Assembly: GCF_025947145.1 (NCBI RefSeq)
Contig: NZ_CP109999.1
Location: 2,914,001-2,978,000, forward strand
DNA length: 64,000 nt
Source: Flavobacterium sp. N1994
Lineage (GTDB): Bacteria > Bacteroidota > Bacteroidia > Flavobacteriales > Flavobacteriaceae
Direction: 5' to 3'
Part shown: positions 25,688-34,657 of the stretch, piece by piece
Layout of the letters: the number at the start of each line of letters is the position of its first letter
How positions within the stretch are numbered: position 1 is the stretch's first letter
Program-made: the position numbers and the translations under genes
The notes under the pieces: generated by a model
The model's input: only the letters and a program-made list of their open reading frames with translations
Database searches by the model: none
What the model was told of the DNA's origin: nothing

Positions 25688-26221
25688 TTAATTATTTCTA
25701 TTGGCTAAATTTCTTTTCGTTAGTTCTTGATGATGTTCAACGTGATAGGCTGTAAAATATAACATCTCTCTAAGGGTTATTTTTCCCAATAATGGATGGG
25801 GTAAAATAATAACATCTAAATCAGTTTCTGTAAAGCGAGTTATTTTCGATGTTAATTTGGGAATCATAAGGTTTAGGTTTTCAATTAGTTCCATTTTTTG
25901 ACTAATAGGAATAACCTTTGGTACAAATCTACTAGTAGCTCTCCCGCCTGCTTGTAATTTATCTTGATACCGTTTTACTAATTCCTCATAAGTTTTACTA
26001 GGTCTATTAGCTTTTCCAAATAGAAACTTCAATAAAAATTTTGGAAGAACTAAAGCCTGATTAAGTGGTTTTACTGATAAATAGATATGCTCCAACTGTT
26101 GCCCAGCGGTCCACTTATCAGCATAACAATACTCAAATTCTTCCTCAGTTAAATGTGAAATGTAATCTATAAATGAATTATGATTACTATTTATTTTGGA
26201 TATAATGGCTTCTTTTTCCAT
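25688..26221 (-). CDS. DinB-superfamily putative metal-dependent protein
   Basis: Cytosolic protein of 177 residues with the DinB/YfiT four-helix-bundle pattern. The three expected metal-ligand histidines are visible: one in 'AGQQLEHIYLSVKPL' near residue 46 and the pair in 'TAYHVEHHQELTKRN' near the C-terminus. Members include bacillithiol- or mycothiol-dependent transferases and many proteins of unknown role, often induced by DNA damage or drugs. It is followed after 3 bases by the VOC gene, and the pairing of a DinB and a Ble-like gene suggests small-molecule detoxification. No exact TAnnTTTG is seen before the ATG. Confidence 0.82.
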   Translation of the reverse strand: MEKEAIISKINSNHNSFIDYISHLTEEEFEYCYADKWTAGQQLEHIYLSVKPLNQALVLPKFLLKFLFGKANRPSKTYEELVKRYQDKLQAGGRATSRFVPKVIPISQKMELIENLNLMIPKLTSKITRFTETDLDVIILPHPLLGKITLREMLYFTAYHVEHHQELTKRNLANRNN

Positions 26222-26307
26222 TGAATTAATTACATTTTAGTAAGTCTAATGTAGTGAAAAATAATATTTCATATTCTGCTCAAAACAAAACTTTCAAACA
26301 AAACTTC

Positions 26308-26580
26308 CCGAAATTATATAACCAAACTCCTAAATTGAATCACCAACCTCCGAAAAGCAATGGCCAAACTCCGATATTGAATCACCAACCTCCAAAAAGC
26401 AATGACCAATGTCCGAAAAGCAATGACCAATGTCCGAAATCACATGACCAGCGCCCGAAAACACATGACCTACGTCCGAAAAGCAATAACTTACCTCCGA
26501 AATTACATGACCAACCTCCGAAAACACATAACCAATGTCCGAAAAAGCTACTGCAACCTCTAAAACACTATTTGTAATCC
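26308..26580. repeat. 21-bp tandem repeat array between lysA and the DinB gene
   Basis: Twelve 21-bp units plus a degenerate thirteenth, consensus near 'ccgaaaagcaatgaccaac' plus two bases, each unit slightly different and the period exact throughout. Because 21 is a multiple of 3, open frames arise on both strands: plus 26254-26577 (GTG start; heptad like PKSNDQC) and minus 26330-26527 (ATG start; heptad like GHCFSDI). Unit differences are mostly nonsynonymous in the plus frame and more conservative (V/I/F exchanges) in the minus frame. Neither frame resembles a known protein family and neither has a signal peptide. Possible minisatellite, DNA-level element or heptad peptide; coding status is undecided. 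Confidence 0.85.
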
Positions 26581-26587
26581 ATAAAAA

Positions 26588-26605
26588 ATCCCACCTAAGT
26601 GGGAT
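26588..26605 (-). terminator. Terminator of lysA
   Basis: ATCCCAC / GTGGGAT with a 4-base loop; on the minus strand it is followed by TTTTTTAT. It stops transcription before the 21-bp array. Confidence 0.85.
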
Positions 26606-26611
26606 GGTATG

Positions 26612-27817
26612 CTACAAATCTATCATAATTTGATTCTGTAATAAATCATCAAGGGTTTCTCGTTCTCTTATCAAATGGCCTTTACCATCTTTCCATAAAA
26701 CTTCTGCGGGTTTAAAACGCGAGTTATAATTAGAAGCCATCGAGAAGCAATAAGCCCCCGCATTTCTAAAACATAACGTGTCGCCTTCGTGAATTTCAGC
26801 AATCCTACGGTTATTAGCAAACGTATCCGTTTCACAGATGTAACCTACTATGGTGTAAAAACGCTCTTTCCCTTTAGGATTGGATATGTTTTCAATATAA
26901 TGTTGCGAACCATAAAACATAGGGCGAATCAAGTGATTGAAACCACTATCAATGCCAGCAAAAACGGTCGAAGTAGTTTGTTTTACTACATTCACTTTGG
27001 CCAAAAAGAATCCAGCTTCACTCACTAAGAATTTACCAGGTTCAAATGCTAAGGTTAGTTCGCGACCATATTCTTTTTCAAAGGCCAAGAAACGCTTAGT
27101 TAGTTTTTTACCCAACTCTTCTACGTTGGTTTCGATATCGTCTTTTTTATAAGGCACTTTAAAACCGGAACCAAAATCAAGGAACTCTAAATTTTTAAAT
27201 TGTTTCGCAGTATCAAACAATATTTCCGAAGCATACAAAAACACTTCGATATCTAAAATATCAGAACCAGTATGCATGTGAATACCATTGATATTCATCT
27301 TTGTATTCTCAACAATACGCAACACATGCGGAATTTGATAAATCGATATTCCAAACTTACTATCAATATGCCCCACAGAAATGTTCTCATTCCCACCCGC
27401 CATCACATGCGGATTGATACGGATGCAAACAGGAACCTTAGGATACTTAGTGCCAAAATGTTCCAAAATCGAAAGGTTATCAATATTGATTTGAACTCCC
27501 ATCTTAGCGACTTCCTCAATCTCTTCAAAAGAAACTCCGTTGGGAGTAAAAATAATTTTATCTGGAGTAAAACCAGCATGCAAACCCAGCAACACTTCTT
27601 GAACAGAAACCGTATCTAATCCCGAACCTAAATTCTTAAGCAGCTTTAAAATAGAAACATTCGATAACGCTTTCATCGCATAATTAATACGCAATTTTTC
27701 AACTTTAGAAAAAGCATTGGTTAAGCGTTGGTACTGAAAAGCAATTTTATCAGCATCATAAACATATAACGGATTTCCAAAAGTCTCGGCTAAGTCAAGT
27801 AACTGTTTTGGTTGCAT
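26612..27817 (-). CDS. lysA: Diaminopimelate decarboxylase
   Basis: PLP enzyme that decarboxylates meso-diaminopimelate to lysine, the last step of lysine synthesis. 401 residues, typical length, alanine-racemase-like TIM barrel followed by a C-terminal beta domain. Lys49 in 'RINYAMKALSN' should bind PLP. 'GIHMHTGSDI', 'FLDFGSGFKVPY' and 'EPGKFLVSEAG' are conserved barrel motifs that contact PLP. Cys328-Glu329 in 'GYICETDTFA' are the residues contributed across the dimer interface. Cytosolic. It follows the polytopic membrane protein by 21 bases and ends in its own terminator, so it appears to be the last gene of an E1-membrane protein-lysA unit. Confidence 0.95.
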   Translation of the reverse strand: MQPKQLLDLAETFGNPLYVYDADKIAFQYQRLTNAFSKVEKLRINYAMKALSNVSILKLLKNLGSGLDTVSVQEVLLGLHAGFTPDKIIFTPNGVSFEEIEEVAKMGVQINIDNLSILEHFGTKYPKVPVCIRINPHVMAGGNENISVGHIDSKFGISIYQIPHVLRIVENTKMNINGIHMHTGSDILDIEVFLYASEILFDTAKQFKNLEFLDFGSGFKVPYKKDDIETNVEELGKKLTKRFLAFEKEYGRELTLAFEPGKFLVSEAGFFLAKVNVVKQTTSTVFAGIDSGFNHLIRPMFYGSQHYIENISNPKGKERFYTIVGYICETDTFANNRRIAEIHEGDTLCFRNAGAYCFSMASNYNSRFKPAEVLWKDGKGHLIRERETLDDLLQNQIMIDL

Positions 27818-27838
27818 GGTTTCTATAATTTAGAAATT

Positions 27839-29227
27839 TTAATTTTTTAAAAAAGCATTTATCCTGTTGGACAATTGGGTTTTATGTTGGGTAAATAGAA
27901 GTAAAAGACAAAAAACCAAAGCCCAGCTTACTCTTGCCTGCAATCTGTCATATACATTGGCTAAGGAGCTGGTCACAATAGCATTAGTTATAATTCCAAT
28001 TAGGATTGTATAAATTATAACTTGAGTTTGAACTGTATATTGACGTCCTATTTTGCTAACAAAGAAAACATAAATTAGAGCAATGACCGCAATAATCAAA
28101 AGAAAGAAAGTAATAAAATTGATTAGCGTTAAGTCTAAATTTTGTTCCCATAAGTTTGTGTTCTGTCTAGATTGTTTGTACTGATTTAATTCAAACGGAA
28201 AATATTTTGCAACGGCTTGGTAAGGAGGACTTGTAGGGTCTGAATACCAATTTGATATCACTCCCGAACCCACCTCGTTTTGAAAAAGTTGCGTTAGTGA
28301 GGAGCAAAAATCATTATATAAAAAAAGCGATAAGTGCTTTGGACTAGTAACAATATCAACTAGAATTTCATTATAACTAGCTTCTGAATTTTGCCAATCG
28401 CCATTTTTTTGTAACGGACTATTAGTATCCCAAAGTAAATTTCTGCTCGTTTCAGGTAATGTGTTTTTGCAATCACATAAGGTATAATTTTTAGTAGCAC
28501 AATTGTCATCAAGAAACGATTTTAAAACGCCACTGTCTAGCATTTTCCCCATTAAAAACACATGACTGTTTTGACTTAATTTAAAAGTACTTCCCACCAT
28601 AAAATTAGTCATTGATCCCACTGCAATGGCTAGTATAGTTACTAAAACAGGAAGCCTAAAGGAAACTTCTTTTTTCGCATTGGGAATACCATTTCTTCTG
28701 GTTATTATAAATAGTATAATGATGGTTAGTATCGCTATAAGATAATTGGAGAAGTGCGTATTCATGGCAAAAATCAATAGTATACTAAAAAAGATAGTTT
28801 GTAGTCGGCTATGATTTTTCTTGAAAAGAAGAAGTGCTAAAGTACAAAGAGTGACTATTGTAAATATGTCGGGCATGATTTGACTTGTATACCATCCTAA
28901 ACCTGTAAACCATGACATAAGAGCCATCGAAAGGATAAAAAACCATTTGGGTATTGATGGTTTTGTTGCCAGTTTAAAAACGTGCCAAAGCACATAAAAA
29001 ACAATAAAAGATTGCATGAAAATGACAAGCCACAACGAAAAATTCAAACTAAATAAATGAACAAAAAGCCCATACATTGTAGGCCTGTCCTTTGGGATTG
29101 TTAATTCCATTCCATTGAAAAGATAGGAACCTGTGTCAGAATAGACTAATGGATATCCATTGTAAAATGCTGGAATAAGCAAAGTAAAAGTGCCTATGAT
29201 ATAAAAGAAAACTTTTTTAAGTTGCAT
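27839..29227 (-). CDS. Polytopic membrane protein of unknown function
   Basis: Inner-membrane protein of 462 residues that I do not recognise. It has about ten hydrophobic segments, beginning with a first helix at 7-25 and 'YPLVYSDTGSYLFNGM' just after it. A periplasmic or cytoplasmic loop of about 130 residues (roughly 225-355) contains several Cys (e.g. 'DDNCATKNYTLCDCKNTLP') before the last helices. The overall shape, a long hydrophobic N-terminal half with an acidic residue in the first loop, recalls GT-C glycosyltransferase-like proteins, but I see no decisive motif. It sits between E1 and lysA with gaps of 25 and 21 bases, so is probably co-transcribed; neither neighbour explains it. 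Confidence 0.7.
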   Translation of the reverse strand: MQLKKVFFYIIGTFTLLIPAFYNGYPLVYSDTGSYLFNGMELTIPKDRPTMYGLFVHLFSLNFSLWLVIFMQSFIVFYVLWHVFKLATKPSIPKWFFILSMALMSWFTGLGWYTSQIMPDIFTIVTLCTLALLLFKKNHSRLQTIFFSILLIFAMNTHFSNYLIAILTIIILFIITRRNGIPNAKKEVSFRLPVLVTILAIAVGSMTNFMVGSTFKLSQNSHVFLMGKMLDSGVLKSFLDDNCATKNYTLCDCKNTLPETSRNLLWDTNSPLQKNGDWQNSEASYNEILVDIVTSPKHLSLFLYNDFCSSLTQLFQNEVGSGVISNWYSDPTSPPYQAVAKYFPFELNQYKQSRQNTNLWEQNLDLTLINFITFFLLIIAVIALIYVFFVSKIGRQYTVQTQVIIYTILIGIITNAIVTSSLANVYDRLQARVSWALVFCLLLLFTQHKTQLSNRINAFLKN

Positions 29228-29252
29228 AGAGTTGATTTATAGATGGAAAATC

Positions 29253-31658
29253 TTAGTACAAACTAGGAAATTGTGTTGGTTTAGCTTCGTGCATGATGGC
29301 ATATACTTTTTCAAAAACATCTTCTGCCGAAGGTTTTGAGAAATAATCACCATCGGTTCCATAAGCAGGTCTATGCGCTTTAGAAGTTAAGGTTTGTGGT
29401 TGACTATCTAGATATTGATATCCATTTTGTTCGTCTATAATTTGTTGCAAAAGATAAGCACTAGCTCCACCCGGTACATCTTCATCTATCACCAATAAAC
29501 GATTCGTTTTCATAATAGATTTAACACAGTCCTTATTGATATCGAACGGCAACAACGATTGAGCATCAATGATTTCAACATCGATACCTACTTCTTGTAG
29601 GTCTTTTGCAGCTTGTTCTATTATTCGTAGTGTTGAACCATAAGAAACAATCGTTATATCGCTTCCAGTTTTAATGGTTTCTACAACACCAATAGGGGTT
29701 TTAAATTCACCCAAGTTGGTTGGCATTTTTTCTTTTAAACGATATCCGTTCAAACATTCTATTACTAAAGCAGGCTCGTCAGTTTGAAGCAAAGTGTTGT
29801 AAAAACCTGCGGCTTTAGTCATATTTCTTGGCACTAATACATGAATCCCGCGAATAGCATTGATAATCATTCCCATTGGGGAACCTGAATGCCAAATACC
29901 TTCTAGTCTATGTCCACGAGTTCTTATGATTAAAGGTGCTTTTTGACGACCTTGTGTTCTGTATTGTAGCGTTGCCAAATCGTCACTCATGATTTGAATG
30001 GCATATAACAAATAATCTAAATATTGAATTTCTGCAATCGGACGTAAACCGCGCATGGCTAATCCAATTCCTTGTCCTAGTATAGTTGCTTCACGAATGC
30101 CAACATCCGCCACACGAAGTTCTCCGTATTTCTCTTGCATGCCTTCTAAACCTTGATTCACATCTCCAATATTCCCTGCATCTTCACCAAAAACTAATGC
30201 TTCAGGATATTTTGAAAAGATAGCATCAAAGTTATCACGCAATACTAAACGCGCATCTACTTCTTCAGCCTTGTCATCATAAGTTGGTGCAGTTTCGGTA
30301 GCTTTTAAAACATTTTTATCGGATTGTGAAAATAAATGAGAGCTAAATTTTGGTTGGATTTTATGGGTGTAATTGGTTATCCAAGTAGCTAATTCTTGTT
30401 GTCCATTTTCATTGACAACCCATCTCAAAACTTTACGAGCAACGGTTATAATTTCTTTACGGATGGGTTCTTTGATGGAGGCCAAATCTGCTGCTTCTTT
30501 TTCGATAAAAGCTTTTTTAGTACTAGATGCTGCAATCGAATTCAATACCGAAATTAATTCCAGTTGTTCTTCTTTCATCGGAGCAACAAAAGCAGTCCAA
30601 GCGGATTTCTTACCCTCTAAAACTTCTTTTTTAGAATTGCTTTCAATGGTTTCTAATTCTTCAGCTGTAGCCAAATCATTGGTAAGTAACCACGTTCTCA
30701 TTTGAGCCACACAATCAAATTTGGTTTCCCAAGCTAAACGTTCCTCATTTTTATAACGTTCGTGTGAACCCGAAGTTGAGTGACCTTGAGGTTGAGTTAA
30801 TTCTTGTACGTGAATTAAAACGGGAACATGTTCCTCACGGGCAATCTCTGCGGCTTTTTCATAAGTAGCGACTAAGGTTGGATAATCCCAACCTTTTACG
30901 GTTAAGATTTCGTAGCCATTTCCATTTTCATCCCGTTGAAATCCTTTGAGAATTTCAGAAATACTTTCTTTAGTAGTTTGATGTCTGGCATGAACAGAAA
31001 TTCCGTATTCGTCATCCCAAACGCTGATTACCATTGGTACTTGCAAAACACCAGCAGCATTGATGGTTTCAAAAAATAATCCTTCCGAAGTAGAAGCATT
31101 CCCAATTGTTCCCCAAGCTACTTCATTCCCTTGATTAGAAAAGTTAGAAAACCCCTCCAAACCTCGAACATTTCTATAGATTTTTGAAGCTTGTGCCAAT
31201 CCTAATAATCGCGGCATTTGTCCAGCAGTAGGAGAGATGTCGGCACTAGAGTTTTTTTGTTGCGTTAGGTTTTTCCAATTCCCATTTTCATCAATGGAAT
31301 GGGTGGTAAAATGTCCTCCCATTTGTCTTCCTGCACTCATTGGGTCATGCGCCAAATCGGTGTGACCATATAATCCAGCAAAGAATTGTTGAATAGATAA
31401 ATGACCAATAGCCATCATGAACGTCTGGTCACGATAGTATCCGGAACGGAAGTCTCCATTTTGAAATGCCTTTGCCATAGCCAATTGAGGCACTTCTTTT
31501 CCATCACCAAATATTCCGAATTTAGCTTTTCCTGTTAGTACTTCCTTTCGTCCAAGGAGACTACATTCTCTGCTTATAGTGGCAATTTTATAATCATTTA
31601 AAACTTCTTGTTTAAAGTCTTCAAAGGTGATTTCGGTTTTGGATGTAGTTTCAGACAT
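29253..31658 (-). CDS. Fused alpha/beta E1 component of a 2-oxoacid dehydrogenase
   Basis: Cytosolic thiamine-diphosphate enzyme of 801 residues in which E1-alpha (about 1-400) and E1-beta (about 470-801) are joined. The alpha part has 'DPMSAGRQMGGHF', 'GQMPRLLGLAQASKIYR' and 'EVAWGTIGNASTSEGLFFETIN', the ThDP/Mg-binding region, and 'GHSTSGSHERYKNEERLAWE', the phosphorylation-loop equivalent. The beta part has 'VFGEDAGNIGDVNQGLEG', 'DVGIREATILGQGIGLAMRGLRPIAEIQY' and 'VLVPRNMTKAAGFYNTLLQ'. Such fusions are common in Bacteroidetes and are usually annotated as branched-chain 2-oxoacid dehydrogenase E1. The E2 and E3 genes are not in the window. Substrate class is inferred from the family only. 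Promoter element TAAATTTG lies just upstream. Confidence 0.9.
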   Translation of the reverse strand: MSETTSKTEITFEDFKQEVLNDYKIATISRECSLLGRKEVLTGKAKFGIFGDGKEVPQLAMAKAFQNGDFRSGYYRDQTFMMAIGHLSIQQFFAGLYGHTDLAHDPMSAGRQMGGHFTTHSIDENGNWKNLTQQKNSSADISPTAGQMPRLLGLAQASKIYRNVRGLEGFSNFSNQGNEVAWGTIGNASTSEGLFFETINAAGVLQVPMVISVWDDEYGISVHARHQTTKESISEILKGFQRDENGNGYEILTVKGWDYPTLVATYEKAAEIAREEHVPVLIHVQELTQPQGHSTSGSHERYKNEERLAWETKFDCVAQMRTWLLTNDLATAEELETIESNSKKEVLEGKKSAWTAFVAPMKEEQLELISVLNSIAASSTKKAFIEKEAADLASIKEPIRKEIITVARKVLRWVVNENGQQELATWITNYTHKIQPKFSSHLFSQSDKNVLKATETAPTYDDKAEEVDARLVLRDNFDAIFSKYPEALVFGEDAGNIGDVNQGLEGMQEKYGELRVADVGIREATILGQGIGLAMRGLRPIAEIQYLDYLLYAIQIMSDDLATLQYRTQGRQKAPLIIRTRGHRLEGIWHSGSPMGMIINAIRGIHVLVPRNMTKAAGFYNTLLQTDEPALVIECLNGYRLKEKMPTNLGEFKTPIGVVETIKTGSDITIVSYGSTLRIIEQAAKDLQEVGIDVEIIDAQSLLPFDINKDCVKSIMKTNRLLVIDEDVPGGASAYLLQQIIDEQNGYQYLDSQPQTLTSKAHRPAYGTDGDYFSKPSAEDVFEKVYAIMHEAKPTQFPSLY

Positions 31659-31681
31659 AGGAATAATATTTCATGAAGAAA

Positions 31682-31689
31682 CAAATTTA
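31682..31689 (-). promoter_or_regulatory. Promoter of the E1 gene
   Basis: Minus-strand TAAATTTG fits TAnnTTTG, about 24 bases before the ATG. A TTTG lies 15 bases further upstream, close to the expected -33 position. Confidence 0.65.
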
Positions 31690-31843
31690 AATAAAAAGTA
31701 GTAACAAATTCTATTCTCAACTGAAAATATAGATTTAACTATCTGTAATTTATTTGTTTTTATAAGAGGTAATAATGAAAGATATTCAATAAAAATTAAA
31801 ATATCTAAACAAATCTTTAAAGTAAAGTAAATTTAACTTTGGT

Positions 31844-34657
31844 TTAAAACCATTTTCGAGTAAAAAGATTGATGAGGGTTTCAGGTCTGAAAGTGATAAT
31901 AAATCTAATTTTTTCGCCATAGTTCTTGTCTCCAATTTCCCAACCATTATTAGAATAAACTGGAAAAAATAATTCAAAATAATCGGTAACCAAGTTCAAG
32001 CGGATACCACTATCATAGACAAATTTAGGCGCACTATCTTTATTTTTTATAAAACCAATATCACCATAGCCATCAATCCAACCCCATATCGTATAATTAG
32101 CATTCGTCGTTACCATCCATTGGTTCGCGGTTCTGGTTTCTAGTTTGGATTTGAAAAAACCATCTGAAACAATCGATTGTTGACTATAGATTCCCTTAGT
32201 TTCCGAACGACCCAAATAATCACTTTCAAAAAGATAATCGGAAGGCCTGTCTAAACCAAAATCAAAGTAATTGGAAGTGGTTTTATTATGCAAAAAAGTC
32301 CCAGCAAAGAATCTAAGGTTTATAGAACGATTGTTGTCAAAAAGTTTTCGGTATTGCACTTCAGTAGCCAATTTTCCAAAATAAGTTGAATATTGAAAGT
32401 CTCCTAAAAAAGAAAAATGTTTCGTTACCTCTGTTTTAGAATTGTTGTATTTGACATTAAAAACTTGATAGTTTTCGCTATTTTCACTAACGGTAAAGGC
32501 TGTTGCTTGTTTGTCTACAATGACTTCTTTTATACTTAAAGCTTGTTTTCTGTTGTCTCTAAAATCATCGGGTCTAAAGAATAAAGTTACCGTTGGAGCT
32601 AATTTGGTATAATAGGCATCTGGCGCGTAATGTAAATAGTGGCCTGTTAGTGAGTACCGAATATTATACAAATTACTATCTCTATTGTATTGATTGATAT
32701 ACATAAATCCTTTTCCAGATAAATTTTGTGTTTTGGTTGAAATCGTTGGATTGAGATCAAAAATAAAAGGTTTGTCTAAAATGGTTCTGTTGTGAAAACG
32801 CAAACCAGGTAAAAAACCATCATATAAATTATATTCTAAAGTGGGAACATATAAGATTTGATTGTAATAAGGATCTTCCAAATCTTTCATAAAGTTGAAT
32901 TTTATCGGACGATTATTTAAGCGAAAACCATGTAAGGAACGCCAATTGTTTCTCAAATTAAATTCGGGAACTTCATTTTTGTAATTGATTACAATTTTAT
33001 CGGCATTATTTCTTGGAATAGAATAAATACTGTCGGTAGCGATAGTGTCAAACCATTTTTTATAAACAATTTCTTTTCCTTTGATGCCATAAATAGAAAT
33101 GGGAACATTGGTAGATGTTTTGTTTTTTAATGAAAATCGAATGCTATCTTTAGTACGTGTAACTTGGTCAAACTTATAATCAATGATATCTCGAGAATCA
33201 ATAATTTTATCAAAAAACCAATTGATTTTTTTGGGAGAATTAGTAGTCAAAAGATTTTCAAAATCCTTGCGATTCGTTTGCTGATTTTTATTCATCTCCA
33301 AGAATTGTTGAATGCTATTTTGAACTACATGGTTTTGTAAATAGCTGTCTAGGTATCTTAAACTCAATCCAGCTCTGTATTTGGAAGCAATTTTTTCATT
33401 GAATTTTATCAAAGTATTTTTCGGATTTCCCAAAGGTTGGTCTAAGTTTTTACGTGCCATCAGCATATACAAATAACTGTATTGTCCATTAAAATCGAGG
33501 GAAACTAAATTATAGCCTCTTAGCAATCTTAGCTTGGCAACACCGCCCATCATTTTAGTATCAGGATGAAACTCTTCAATATATTTCATCATAATATAGA
33601 CTTGAATTCCGTCATAAATCCAATTGTCTTTTCTAGGATCAAGTTGTAACGTATTGTGAAGATAATTATTCAAATACGTTTTTAAAAACTTGATTTCATA
33701 CATAAACTCATCGGGGAACGGGCTAATAAAAAAGGGTAATTGGTTCAAACCGTAAAACGGATTTCTATCATAATCTGCTTGCGCTACAGTTACCTTTCCG
33801 TGTTGGAATTTGCCCAAGTTTTCGTTGACATAACTCACGATTCTATCAACCACAAGAGCTCTTTGAATTTCGTTTAAACGGTTGTCTTTTAGGTTGGAAA
33901 CAATTTCTATATCACCGTTTTTATAAATTTCAAAGTCCTTTTTATCATCTAGGAAGAGTGTAAAATCCAATCTTTTTTCTCCAGTAAGATGATAGTTATT
34001 GGAACCAGTATTAGATTCTTTTTGTACTTCATTTAAATCAGAATGCAAGTTAAAATTTTGAGGGACATTGATTTCAATATCATAATCGGAAAGGGCATTA
34101 GCACAATCGTCCAAATTTAAATTGTCATATTTAACAAAGCCATGATTGTCATACCGTGCAGGAACCAGAAAGCAATTCTTCAAATAGAACTGACCATTGT
34201 CACTGTATCCATATTTGGTAAATTTATCATTCGGAATTTTCACTTTATAACTTAAAACAATCGTTATTTTTTGATTTGGCAATAACTTTTCTTTTAACCG
34301 AATTTGAATAACATCAGGATGGTTCTCATCTCTTTCCCAAGTATAGGCTGATTGGGTTTCATCAACAATAGCAATATCACTTGTTCTGCCACGTTCTTTT
34401 TCTTTGGCTAAATGAAATCCTCTTTCAAATTCATCTGAAAATCGTGCTGCCAAAGGCGTGTTTTTGGAACTGTATCCATTCATCCAATCATTTAAAACAA
34501 TGTTGGTCAATGTATCATTAGTTTGGTTGAAAAAGGTCAGTTGCTGATTTACAGTCAAGACTTTTTTATCATGGTCTATAGCAACAACTAATTTGGATTT
34601 GTGTTGTGCTGACAAGGTTTGATTGAGAATCAGAAAAATAAAAAGGAGCTTTTTCAA
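31844..34657 (-). CDS. M1-aminopeptidase-like protein with outer-membrane barrel-like C-terminus, no HExxH
   Basis: Exported protein of 937 residues with signal peptide MKKLLFIFLILNQTLSAQ. Residues about 20-240 resemble the N-terminal beta-sandwich of M1 peptidases; about 260-480 resemble the gluzincin helical domain. Where M1 enzymes have HExxH, this protein has YEIKF (320-324), and the usual NEGFA helix reads 'WIYDGIQVYIMMKYIEEF' (346-363). I find no HExxH anywhere, so catalysis by the standard mechanism is unlikely. From about 600 to the end the sequence is beta-rich with alternating aromatic residues and ends in 'TRKWF', like an outer-membrane barrel. Its ATG overlaps the stop of the SGNH-like gene by 4 bases (ATGA), so it is translationally coupled to the acyltransferase pair. 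Function unknown; perhaps a binding or assembly protein. Confidence 0.75.
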   Translation of the reverse strand: MKKLLFIFLILNQTLSAQHKSKLVVAIDHDKKVLTVNQQLTFFNQTNDTLTNIVLNDWMNGYSSKNTPLAARFSDEFERGFHLAKEKERGRTSDIAIVDETQSAYTWERDENHPDVIQIRLKEKLLPNQKITIVLSYKVKIPNDKFTKYGYSDNGQFYLKNCFLVPARYDNHGFVKYDNLNLDDCANALSDYDIEINVPQNFNLHSDLNEVQKESNTGSNNYHLTGEKRLDFTLFLDDKKDFEIYKNGDIEIVSNLKDNRLNEIQRALVVDRIVSYVNENLGKFQHGKVTVAQADYDRNPFYGLNQLPFFISPFPDEFMYEIKFLKTYLNNYLHNTLQLDPRKDNWIYDGIQVYIMMKYIEEFHPDTKMMGGVAKLRLLRGYNLVSLDFNGQYSYLYMLMARKNLDQPLGNPKNTLIKFNEKIASKYRAGLSLRYLDSYLQNHVVQNSIQQFLEMNKNQQTNRKDFENLLTTNSPKKINWFFDKIIDSRDIIDYKFDQVTRTKDSIRFSLKNKTSTNVPISIYGIKGKEIVYKKWFDTIATDSIYSIPRNNADKIVINYKNEVPEFNLRNNWRSLHGFRLNNRPIKFNFMKDLEDPYYNQILYVPTLEYNLYDGFLPGLRFHNRTILDKPFIFDLNPTISTKTQNLSGKGFMYINQYNRDSNLYNIRYSLTGHYLHYAPDAYYTKLAPTVTLFFRPDDFRDNRKQALSIKEVIVDKQATAFTVSENSENYQVFNVKYNNSKTEVTKHFSFLGDFQYSTYFGKLATEVQYRKLFDNNRSINLRFFAGTFLHNKTTSNYFDFGLDRPSDYLFESDYLGRSETKGIYSQQSIVSDGFFKSKLETRTANQWMVTTNANYTIWGWIDGYGDIGFIKNKDSAPKFVYDSGIRLNLVTDYFELFFPVYSNNGWEIGDKNYGEKIRFIITFRPETLINLFTRKWF

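Noticed and set aside
26254..26577. Confident protein-coding gene on the plus strand
   Set aside because: GTG start, no family match, and differences between units mostly change the amino acid. It is reported as a repeat instead.
26308..26580. CRISPR array
   Set aside because: The units are contiguous 21-mers without spacers, and no cas gene is nearby.
31840..31852. Hairpin TGGTTT/AAACCA at the end of the M1-like gene as terminator
   Set aside because: Six-base AT-rich stem overlapping the stop codon, with a one-base loop and no T-run.
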